Shown: positions 1 to 4,309 of the stretch, in pieces
Layout of the letters: every line of letters begins with the position of its first letter
Position numbering within the stretch: the first letter of the stretch is position 1
Assembly (NCBI GenBank): GCA_949287115.1
Contig: CASEFF010000218.1
Span: forward strand, 1-5,456
DNA length: 5,456 nt
Origin: an uncultured Bacillota bacterium
GTDB lineage: Bacteria > Bacillota > Clostridia > Peptostreptococcales > Anaerovoracaceae
Direction of reading: 5' to 3'
The notes under the pieces: model-generated
The model's input: the letters and a program-made list of their open reading frames with translations, nothing else
What the model was told of the DNA's origin: nothing
Databases searched by the model: none
Program-made: the position numbers and the translations under genes

Positions 1-33
1 ATACTTTTCCGCGCTGAACCCTATTCGTCTCAT
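1..33 (-). CDS. Start of a DUF1846-like (UPF0371) protein, truncated by the window edge
   Basis: Only the first 11 codons are present, reading MRRIGFSAEKY. They follow a strong ribosome binding site (GGGAGG, five bases before the ATG). The pattern M-x-x-IGF-x-x-EKY matches how DUF1846/UPF0371 proteins usually begin (a K/R-I-G-F-D/S-N/A-E/D-K-Y start). That family is a roughly 500-residue protein of Firmicutes with no settled function. The gene lies 40 bases downstream of the small membrane peptide gene on the same strand, with no terminator visible between them, so it is probably the last visible member of the hslO operon. The start and its ribosome binding site are clear; the family call rests on 11 residues and needs the sequence to the left. 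Confidence 0.5.
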   Translation of the reverse strand, partial: MRRIGFSAEKY

Positions 34-73
34 TTCTTCCTCCCATCTTCACAGATCGCCCGTCACTTATCGC

Positions 74-166
74 CTAAAGATACGCTATCGCGCATGTCAC
101 CGTTGTCACCACCATCACCAGTATTATCGCGATCGTGATTATCCTGACGGCTTTTTTGCTCATCAT
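74..166 (-). CDS. Small single-pass membrane peptide, 30 aa (Prli42-like in layout)
   Basis: A 30-codon ORF, too short for most gene finders, begins MMSKKAVRI and continues as an almost uninterrupted run of I, V, L, A, T and M to a final AYL before a TAG stop. A perfect AGGAGG lies nine bases before the first ATG (12 before the second), so the first ATG is preferred. The layout is a short cytoplasmic start with two Lys and one Arg followed by one membrane helix from about residue 9 to the C-terminus (positive-inside rule). This is the layout of the Firmicute mini-protein Prli42, about 31 residues, which anchors the stressosome in Listeria. The resemblance is in size and layout and not a verified homology. 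It sits between the DUF1934 gene and the DUF1846-like gene in the same operon. That the ORF is translated is likely; its role is unknown. Confidence 0.6.
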   Translation of the reverse strand: MMSKKAVRIITIAIILVMVVTTVTCAIAYL

Positions 167-203
167 GCTCTCTTACCTCCTGACTTGATCAACACCACGG
201 CAT

Positions 204-230
204 CGCAGCATCACAACGCCGCAGCATCAC
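204..230. repeat. 11-base direct repeat across the DUF1934 stop codon
   Basis: The 11-mer CGCAGCATCAC occurs at 204-214 and again at 220-230, a period of 16 bases. The second copy contains the TGA stop of the DUF1934 gene (227-229). It looks like a small local duplication in the spacer between two operon genes. No regulatory meaning can be assigned. Confidence 0.5.
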
Positions 231-652
231 ATCAGCGTTATGTTGATCCTGTTCCTGCCCTCAAGGAGCCCCTTGAGGCTGATGCTGTAATCTATATCTA
301 TGTGCCCGTCTCCGTGTTCGGACAGCGTGTTTTCCAGCTCGTTGGTCAGCACTTCCATCTCTATGGGGCCGAAAGGCGTTTCGTAAAATCCCGTATAGCG
401 CTTTCCCTTTTCGAAGCGTATCTCGTTGCCGGGACCGGCGCCTCTGCCGAAACGCTTCATCTGGACCTCGCCGTTCTTAAGTTTGAGCCTCGTCTTGCAA
501 CCCGGCGTGCCGGAAAGTTCGCTTTCCTCGTATATGAGGTACAGCGCCTCGCCCCGCTTATAGAGCTTTCCTTCCGTGACGAATTCCATGAAGTCCTCGC
601 CGCCCTCGTCGCTCGCCTGCCTGCCTTTTATCCTTATCATTATCTCTTTCAT
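227..652 (-). CDS. DUF1934 family protein (YwiB-like, calycin-type beta-barrel)
   Basis: The product is 141 residues, the usual size for DUF1934, a family predicted to form a small calycin-like beta-barrel of unknown ligand. It starts MKEIMIRIKG, followed by alternating strand-like segments: residues 20-30 (DFMEFVTEGK), a central YLIYEESELSGT, a TRLKLKNGEVQMKR stretch and a C-terminal half ending in a D-I-D-Y-S-I-S-L-K-G-L-L-E-G-R-N-R-I motif. The I/V-x-x-TGxxY-T/P-FG-x-I-x-x-EV region and the late 'SLKGLLEGRNRI' type ending are typical of the family. The reading frame stays open upstream to 841, but that part lies inside hslO. The ATG at 652 is chosen because GAGGAG sits six bases before it and the family starts here. 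The gene begins 20 bases after the hslO stop, so the two are almost certainly co-transcribed. Function unknown. Confidence 0.85.
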   Translation of the reverse strand: MKEIMIRIKGRQASDEGGEDFMEFVTEGKLYKRGEALYLIYEESELSGTPGCKTRLKLKNGEVQMKRFGRGAGPGNEIRFEKGKRYTGFYETPFGPIEMEVLTNELENTLSEHGDGHIDIDYSISLKGLLEGRNRINITLM

Positions 653-672
653 CGTGATCTCCTCACCGGCCG

Positions 673-1587
673 CTACATGCTCTCCAGTATCTCCGTCAGC
701 TCTTCGCGGCTGAATTCGTACCTGCTGAGGCAGAAGTGGCATTGCAGTTCCGCCCTGCCGTCTTCCTCTATGATCTCTCTCATGTCGTCTTTTCCTATGG
801 TCGCCAGCGCACGGGCCATCCTGTCGCGGCTGCAGTCGCACTCCCAGCGGATTTCCCTTTCCCCCAGCACGTAAGGCCTGTACTGCTCCGGCATGTCCGC
901 AAAGATTTCATCCATCAGAGCTCTCACAAGACCCTCATCTGTCATCCCTGCCGACCTTTCCTTCACTTTATCTATAGCCGCCGTCATCGGCAGCATCTTT
1001 CCTATCATGTCCTCCAGGGCATCCACCGCGCCGTCTTCCGCGCCCGGCAGCATCTGTATTATCATCCCGCCCGCAGCGCCTATGGAAAGATCCCTCTCCA
1101 CCTTGACGCCCAGCGCTACCGACGAGTTCTGCTGCTCCGACACGAAGAAGTACGCCGTAAGATCCTCGGCTATCTCACCGCTGACGAGAGCTATCGTCCC
1201 GACGTACGGCTCCTTGAGCCCCAGGTCCTTTATGACCGTCAGCTTACCTTTTCCCAGCGCTCCGCCCACGTCCAGCTTTCCGTTCTTTTTCAGGGGTATG
1301 TCTATGTATGGATCGGCTATATATCCCTTGACCGTGCCGTTTCCGTGAGCTGTGGCCAGCACCTGCTTCGCCGGCCCGTCTCCCCTGAAATCCACCGTCA
1401 GCTTGTCTTCGTCGCTCTTCAGCATTATGCCCATGAGCCCCGCAGCGGTCAGCACGCGCCCGAGAGCCGCAGACGCCACCGGCGTCGTCCGGTGTATATC
1501 CGCCGCCGTCTGCACCATATCCGTCGTTATCGCCATGTATACCCTGTACGATCCGCTCTTGTCCATACCTATGACTGCTTTGCTCAT
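673..1587 (-). CDS. hslO: Hsp33, redox-regulated cytosolic chaperonin
   Basis: The 304-residue product matches Hsp33, a cytosolic holdase. In this family, under reducing conditions four Cys bind zinc and the protein is inactive. Oxidation by peroxide or HOCl releases the zinc, unfolds the C-terminus and exposes a client-binding surface. All four Cys are present as CDC (Cys250, Cys252) and CHFC (Cys283, Cys286) with 30 residues between the pairs, the canonical CXC-X27-32-CXXC layout. The N-terminal domain shows the family's conserved early region (TADIHRTTPVASAALGR), the GDGPAKQVLA segment and a GYIADPYIDIPL strand. The start at 1587 (MSKAVIG) is chosen over an in-frame ATG at 1653 because the family begins near here and AGGAGG lies upstream, at a rather long spacing of 12 bases. 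It is the first gene of the leftward operon and is divergent from htrA. Confidence 0.95.
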   Translation of the reverse strand: MSKAVIGMDKSGSYRVYMAITTDMVQTAADIHRTTPVASAALGRVLTAAGLMGIMLKSDEDKLTVDFRGDGPAKQVLATAHGNGTVKGYIADPYIDIPLKKNGKLDVGGALGKGKLTVIKDLGLKEPYVGTIALVSGEIAEDLTAYFFVSEQQNSSVALGVKVERDLSIGAAGGMIIQMLPGAEDGAVDALEDMIGKMLPMTAAIDKVKERSAGMTDEGLVRALMDEIFADMPEQYRPYVLGEREIRWECDCSRDRMARALATIGKDDMREIIEEDGRAELQCHFCLSRYEFSREELTEILESM

Positions 1588-1711
1588 CTTCTGCGGGAAC
1601 CTCCTGATCTCTGCATTTTTCGTGCCTCTGCATCCCGCGCCCGTGGCGGTCACGGCGCCCGGTGACGCCGTCCGATGCCGCGTGACGGCACGATTCCAAC
1701 ACTATTTCGAT

Positions 1712-1739
1712 TTTATCACATTATGTAGGAAATGTTTAA
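1712..1739 (-). promoter_or_regulatory. Candidate sigma-A promoter for the hslO operon (extended -10)
   Basis: On the minus strand TTAAAC (1739-1734) is followed after 16 bases by GATAAA (1717-1712), preceded by TGT, which makes an extended -10 (TGN-GATAAA). It would start transcription about 120 bases before the hslO ATG. The -35 matches the consensus at only three of six bases, so the call leans on the extended -10 and on the position in the AT-rich part of the divergent intergenic region. Confidence 0.3.
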
Positions 1740-1762
1740 CCTTTTCTGCCGATATTCACATA

Positions 1763-1778
1763 TTTTCGACACCGAAAA
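1763..1778. promoter_or_regulatory. Operator-like dyad TTTTCG-ACAC-CGAAAA between hslO and htrA
   Basis: A perfect six-base inverted repeat with a four-base spacer lies about 80 bases before the htrA start, in the middle of the AT-rich intergenic region. It does not match the HrcA (CIRCE) or CtsR heat-shock operators known from Bacillota. A -35-like TTCACA (1755-1760) sits just left of it and CATAAT (1781-1786) just right, but their 20-base spacing is too long for a confident htrA promoter. If the dyad is an operator, it is placed to control htrA, hslO or both. Confidence 0.3.
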
Positions 1779-1855
1779 CACATAATAGGTTTGTATATTT
1801 GTGTTAAAGAAACTTACAGCAGTAAAAGGGAAACCTGTAAATGAGGTGAATATAT

Positions 1856-3406
1856 ATGAAAGACAACAGATATGAAAACACGAATTACGGCAATAACTTC
1901 GTCATGAGAGAGCCGGATCCGGAAACGAACGCGGGCTCCTCGGGATCCGGGGCTGCGGAAAGCGGCGGGGCAAACGGCGCAGACACGCATACTCATGATG
2001 CAAACTCCGCCTACGGTACCGGAACGTCCGGGGCAAACGCCGCGGCAAACGCCGCGGCGGGCGCAGGCTCATACAGCGGCGCTTATCGCGATCCGCGGGA
2101 AAACTTCAGAGGAAACGGCTATAACGCCGGGGCAGACAGCACCCGGGAAGATGCAAACACCGATACGGGCAGCAGCCGTGCCGACTATACGGCACCGGGA
2201 GGCGGCGCCGGAGACGGATGGGAAGGCGCATCCGCTTCATGGGACAACCACAACGGTCTCGGCAAGGTCCACAACGGCAGGCGTGCATCGAAACCGGTGA
2301 CGCTGACGAAAAAATCGCTGGCGCTCATCATCGCCCTCTGCGTCTTCCTTTCGGCAGGCTTCGGCATAGGAGGCGCCGCCGTCGGAAACCACATATTCGG
2401 CGACAGCCCGTCTTCGGGCGCTTCGGGCAGCGTCACCAACGCCGGATATACCCTTGAAGACGCCACAGACAGCAACATGACGGTTCAGGAGATAACCGAA
2501 AAGGCCAAGCCGAGCGTCGTGGAGATAAAGACGGAAAGCGTCTCCTCCGACTCGTGGATGCAGCAGTACGTCACCGAAGGTGCGGGCAGCGGCGTGATAA
2601 TAACCGATGACGGATACATCGTCACCAACAACCACGTCATAGAGGGCGCAAGCAAGATAACCGTGACGACCGCTGACGAAAAGGAATACGACGCCTCGCT
2701 GGTAGGCTCCGACTCCATATCGGACGTGGCCGTGCTGAAGATAGATGCAAAGGGGCTCACCCCGGCGACCTACGGCAACAGCGATCAGCTGGCTGTCGGT
2801 GATCTTGCCGTCGCCATAGGAAACCCTCTCGGCGAACTGGGCGGCACCGTGACGGCAGGCATAATCAGCGCTCTCGACAGGGAAGTCGCCATAGACGGTA
2901 AGACGATGAACCTTCTCCAGACCGACAGCTCCATAAATCCGGGCAATTCCGGCGGTGGCCTCTTCAACGATGACGGACAGCTCATCGGCATAGTAGTAGC
3001 CAAATCGTCGGGCTCCGACGTGGAGGGACTCGGCTTTGCCATCCCGATAAATACCGCTGCCAATGCGGCCCAGCAGATCATCGATCAGGGATACGTCAGC
3101 GGACAGCCGTCTACCGGCATGTCCTACACCGAATCCTCGGGCCAGAGCAGCATAGACATGCTCTTTAACGGGGTCAGCAACAGCTCCAGCGTATACATCG
3201 CATCCGTAAACGGCGAAAATGCAAAGGCCGCCGGATTTAAGGAAGGCGACATGGTATATGCCGTAGACGATACGGAGATAACGTCATTCGACGAGCTCTC
3301 TTCGATCGTGACCGCCCACGAAGTGGGAGATACGCTGAAATACACGATCATCAGAAACGGCCAGACACTGGATATAAACCTTACCCTTGAAGAGAGGATC
3401 AACTGA
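1856..3406 (+). CDS. htrA: Membrane-anchored HtrA/DegP-type serine protease with PDZ domain
   Basis: The 516-residue product is an S1C trypsin-like protease of the HtrA family, which degrades or refolds misfolded proteins outside the membrane. Order: a cytoplasmic, low-complexity Gly/Ala/Asn/Ser-rich tail (residues 1-150); a basic stretch (GRRASKP, TKK) before one membrane helix (about 153-178); a linker; the protease domain (about 210-410); and one PDZ domain (about 411-512). The catalytic triad is intact: His260 in TNNHVIEGA, Asp290 in SDVAVLKI and Ser365 in NPGNSGGGLF. The PDZ part has KAAGFKEGDMVYAVDDTEI. The start is set by AGGTGA (1844-1849) six bases before the ATG. It is transcribed alone, divergent from hslO, and ends at a hairpin cluster. 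Bacillus HtrA genes are often controlled by the CssRS secretion-stress system; no such site is recognised here. The long disordered N-terminus is the unusual part. Confidence 0.96.
   Translation: MKDNRYENTNYGNNFVMREPDPETNAGSSGSGAAESGGANGADTHTHDANSAYGTGTSGANAAANAAAGAGSYSGAYRDPRENFRGNGYNAGADSTREDANTDTGSSRADYTAPGGGAGDGWEGASASWDNHNGLGKVHNGRRASKPVTLTKKSLALIIALCVFLSAGFGIGGAAVGNHIFGDSPSSGASGSVTNAGYTLEDATDSNMTVQEITEKAKPSVVEIKTESVSSDSWMQQYVTEGAGSGVIITDDGYIVTNNHVIEGASKITVTTADEKEYDASLVGSDSISDVAVLKIDAKGLTPATYGNSDQLAVGDLAVAIGNPLGELGGTVTAGIISALDREVAIDGKTMNLLQTDSSINPGNSGGGLFNDDGQLIGIVVAKSSGSDVEGLGFAIPINTAANAAQQIIDQGYVSGQPSTGMSYTESSGQSSIDMLFNGVSNSSSVYIASVNGENAKAAGFKEGDMVYAVDDTEITSFDELSSIVTAHEVGDTLKYTIIRNGQTLDINLTLEERIN
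2033..2056 (+). repeat. Tandem 12-base repeat in htrA encoding Ala-Asn-Ala-Ala twice
   Basis: GCAAACGCCGCG occurs twice head to tail (2033-2044 and 2045-2056) inside the low-complexity N-terminal tail of htrA. Related GCAAAC units occur nearby (for example at about 1970 and 1999). This is the kind of repeat that expands or contracts by slippage in 12-base steps without breaking the frame, so tail length may differ between strains. Confidence 0.6.
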
Positions 3407-3408
3407 GA

Positions 3409-3443
3409 CAAAACAAAAATAACCGGGGACATCAGTCCCCGTT
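3409..3443 (-). terminator. Rho-independent terminator on the minus strand, converging on htrA
   Basis: A seven-base stem CGGGGAC/GTCCCCG with a four-base loop (about 3424-3441) is followed, read on the minus strand, by a T-rich run (complement of 3408-3420, AAAACAAAAAT on the plus strand). On the plus strand the hairpin has no T tract, so it serves minus-strand transcription coming from the right. That matters because no intact minus-strand gene is present there, only the 17-codon ORF at 3525-3578. Confidence 0.55.
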
Positions 3444-3450
3444 GAATATC

Positions 3451-3472
3451 GACCCGCGGATATCCGCGGGTC
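3451..3472. repeat. Perfect 22-base palindrome between two hairpins
   Basis: The half-site GACCCGCGGAT is followed immediately by its exact reverse complement, with no mismatch over 22 bases. As RNA it folds into a nine-base, GC-rich stem with a four-base loop on either strand. It lies between the minus-strand terminator (3409-3443) and the htrA terminator (3486-3522). It has no T tract of its own, so it is not a terminator by itself. It may be a strong transcript-end hairpin or a protein-binding site. Confidence 0.7.
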
Positions 3473-3485
3473 TCATACTGCATGC

Positions 3486-3522
3486 AAAAGCCCGGCTTCA
3501 AACTTAAAGAAGTTGGGCTTTT
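3486..3522 (+). terminator. Rho-independent terminator of htrA (possibly bidirectional)
   Basis: Two 14-base arms, AAAAGCCCGGCTTC (3486-3499) and GAAGTTGGGCTTTT (3509-3522), pair along their whole length with two G-U wobbles around a nine-base loop. The right arm ends in TTTT followed by an AT-rich run, which suits termination of htrA about 80 bases after its stop. Because the left arm starts with AAAA, the same hairpin is also followed by TTTT on the minus strand, directly after the stop of the 17-codon ORF. Confidence 0.75.
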
Positions 3523-3524
3523 AT

Positions 3525-3578
3525 CTATATTACCTTTATGATAAGTTCCGTTCCTGTGGTCTTCTTATCGATGTTCAT
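3525..3578 (-). pseudogene. 17-codon minus-strand ORF resembling the N-terminus of a STAS anti-sigma antagonist
   Basis: The ORF reads MNIDKKTTGTELIIKVI and stops with TAG. It follows an AAGGGG ribosome binding site seven bases before the ATG, and a consensus TATAAT lies about 55 bases upstream. The sequence fits the first strand of clostridial STAS-domain proteins (anti-anti-sigma factors of the SpoIIAA/RsbV type), which often start M-x-I-x-K-x-x-x-G-T-E-L-x-I-x-V and continue into GRLD. Here it ends exactly where GRLD would follow and a hairpin begins three bases later. Two readings: a STAS gene cut off by a deletion, leaving its promoter, ribosome binding site and terminator, or a genuine mini-peptide or leader. 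The ORF and its signals are seen; the family link is inference from 17 residues. Confidence 0.4.
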
Positions 3579-3633
3579 TGTGCTTCCCCTTTTCCTCTTC
3601 CGAAAAGTCAAAGATTTCCTTTTTATTGCTGAA

Positions 3634-3639
3634 ATTATA
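3634..3639 (-). promoter_or_regulatory. Consensus -10 box TATAAT for a minus-strand transcript
   Basis: The plus strand reads ATTATA, giving a perfect TATAAT on the minus strand about 55 bases upstream of the 17-codon ORF. No good -35 is found at 16-18 bases (the candidates TGTGAG, ATGTGA and GATGTG are poor), although a TTG directly precedes the -10. If used, the transcript would run from about 3627 to the terminator near 3409, roughly 220 bases. Confidence 0.4.
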
Positions 3640-3658
3640 CAATAAAACCCCTTTTCTC

Positions 3659-3730
3659 ACATCGCCCATACGGGGCAAAAATGGGCTATGTCCGGCGCAG
3701 CGATCGCGCCTATGGGCGGCAGCGCGATGT
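3659..3730. repeat. Long-range inverted repeat, 12-base arms with a bulge
   Basis: ACATCGCCCATA (3659-3670) can pair with TATGGGCG (3711-3718) plus CGATGT (3725-3730), leaving a six-base bulge (GCAGCG). The roughly 40-base interior is GC-rich. It marks the left edge of a gene-free GC-rich stretch. It may be a structured RNA element or the decayed end of a mobile element. Confidence 0.3.
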
Positions 3731-3851
3731 CTGCGCGTGGAAACCTACAGGGCGGTTTTGGCAGGGGTTTTCAAGGGGATTCTGTCTTCTGTCACTTGCC
3801 CGTTCTTTTCTTTCCGCTCCCGCCCGTTGAAACCCCGTTCTTTCTCCCTTT

Positions 3852-3875
3852 CTGTTCGCTTCTCCGAACAGTTTT
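3852..3875 (+). terminator. Short hairpin followed by TTTT, weak terminator candidate
   Basis: CTGTTCG (3852-3858) and CGAACAG (3865-3871) form a perfect seven-base stem around a six-base loop, followed on the plus strand by TTTT (3872-3875). The stem has moderate GC content and the T run is short, and no plus-strand gene ends just upstream, so any role in termination is uncertain. Confidence 0.25.
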
Positions 3876-3907
3876 GCGCCGATTTTTCAAAAATTTCACA
3901 CAAAACC

Positions 3908-3923
3908 GGCCGCTCCGGCGGCC
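3908..3923. repeat. GC-only hairpin with a UNCG-type loop at the edge of the TnpV-like remnant
   Basis: GGCCGC, TCCG, GCGGCC forms a perfect six-base all-GC stem with a TCCG (UNCG-type) tetraloop. It lies where readable TnpV-like coding sequence begins. It lacks a T tract. It may be a remnant of a structured element end or simply GC-rich coding DNA. Confidence 0.3.
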
Positions 3924-4088
3924 GCCTTCGCAGCGGGCAACGACGCAGCAGGCAGCAATGGGACGATAAATGCAACGGCCGGTGACGCTGCCGGCGATTG
4001 GGTATCAGCTCTATCCAGAGCTGAAAACATCACAGAAGAGCTCAAGGCAAAGGATATGATGGCATGGGTACAGAAAGATCGGCTATAA
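3924..4088 (+). pseudogene. Remnant of a TnpV-like transposon-encoded protein
   Basis: This frame has no ATG before 4056 and is open from 3831 to a TAA at 4086-4088. Its end reads AENITEELKAKDMMAWVQ and then KDRL-stop. The stretch resembles the C-terminal part of TnpV, a roughly 115-residue accessory protein of clostridial conjugative transposons, where a block of the form (V/I)TE-x-LKA-x-(D/N)-Q-M-x-WV is followed by a MNNIRNRA-like segment and a short tail ending near ELIY. Here the homology breaks off just after WVQK and the remainder is missing, at the same point where the DNA turns AT-rich. The N-terminal half of TnpV is not recognisable upstream; the Ala/Gly-rich stretch before it (about 3924-3998) may be unrelated. 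This is a truncated fragment, identified by eye from about 18 residues. Confidence 0.4.
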
Positions 4089-4137
4089 ATAAATTTGTTA
4101 TCAGCAGATACAATGCTGTAAATAGCTTGTATAAAGC

Positions 4138-4244
4138 ATCTGCAGGCAATATAATTATTATATAAACAAATGTTTCAGGCAGCGCGGGATATGGTAATTT
4201 AGTTGACCGGGTTGTTCCCAAAACCATGCTTAATGCCTGCAGAT
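4138..4244. repeat. Inverted repeat ATCTGCAGGCA / TGCCTGCAGAT with 85-base interior
   Basis: The 11-base arms (4138-4148 and 4234-4244) are exact reverse complements; the next base but one inward also pairs. The interior is AT-rich. Such spacing can mark the ends of a tiny non-autonomous element, but no flanking target duplication is visible, so a chance repeat is possible. Confidence 0.3.
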
Positions 4245-4264
4245 ATAGAACTTCCAACGAAAAA

Positions 4265-4287
4265 TCAGTTGACTGTTGGTTGACTGA
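4265..4287. promoter_or_regulatory. Operator-like repeat before the DUF4160-DUF2442 pair
   Basis: GTTGACTG occurs twice (4268-4275 and 4279-4286) with start points 11 bases apart, about one helical turn. The 23-base element also has matching ends (TCAGT at 4265-4269, ACTGA at 4283-4287). It ends about 10 bases before the DUF4160 ribosome binding site. The position suits autoregulation, as in many two-gene toxin-antitoxin operons. Both copies contain TTGACT, a good -35 match, but no -10 lies at the right distance, so no promoter is called. Confidence 0.35.
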
Positions 4288-4309
4288 AAATAGAAAGAGG
4301 TGATTGTAT

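Larger units (their letters stand above)
3640..3905. other. Gene-free stretch, GC-rich then pyrimidine-rich
   Basis: No reading frame here on either strand has both a ribosome binding site and a recognisable product. The first third is GC-rich with several GCGC/CGATCG motifs; about 3781-3870 is strongly pyrimidine-rich on the plus strand. The only structures seen are the inverted repeat at 3659-3730 and the small hairpin at 3852-3875. It may be the remains of the element whose TnpV-like fragment follows. Confidence 0.4.
4064..4303 (+). pseudogene. Unrecognised reading frame interrupted by one stop
   Basis: From an ATG at 4064 a frame runs 33 codons (MGTERSAINKF, then SRYNAVNSLYKASAGN) to a TAA at 4163-4165. 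The same frame then stays open for another 45 codons (TNVSGSAGYGNLVDRVVPK and so on) to a TGA at 4301-4303. One stop in about 80 codons of AT-rich DNA is fewer than expected by chance, which hints at decayed coding sequence. The frame has no good ribosome binding site and its start overlaps the TnpV-like fragment. I do not recognise the product. It could also be a non-coding stretch open by chance. Confidence 0.2.

Noticed and set aside
653..841. N-terminal extension of the DUF1934 frame up to 841
   Set aside because: The extra 63 residues lie inside hslO in another frame and are Arg/Gln-rich nonsense. The ATG at 652 has a good ribosome binding site and matches the family start.
1588..1653. 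hslO start at the upstream in-frame ATG
   Set aside because: The added 22 residues do not match Hsp33, and the AGGAGG lies after that ATG, not before it.
736..1665. Long plus-strand ORF of 309 codons opposite hslO
   Set aside because: It is the antisense shadow of a well-supported Hsp33 gene, is rich in His and Arg, has no ribosome binding site and resembles no known protein.
3852..3871. LexA/SOS-box-like GTTCG...CGAAC motif
   Set aside because: The Bacillota SOS box has GAAC then GTTC with four bases between. Here the halves are in the opposite order and the spacing differs, so it is a hairpin.
3578..3985. Overlapping open frames on both strands (3578-3985, 3688-3969, 3745-3975)
   Set aside because: GC-rich DNA opens frames by chance. 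None has a convincing ribosome binding site or a recognisable product, and the residue composition is biased to Arg, Ser, Pro and Phe.
4042..4257. Minus-strand 71-codon hydrophobic ORF
   Set aside because: No ribosome binding site is apparent and it lies across the junction between two base compositions. Its hydrophobic look comes from antisense reading of AT-rich DNA.
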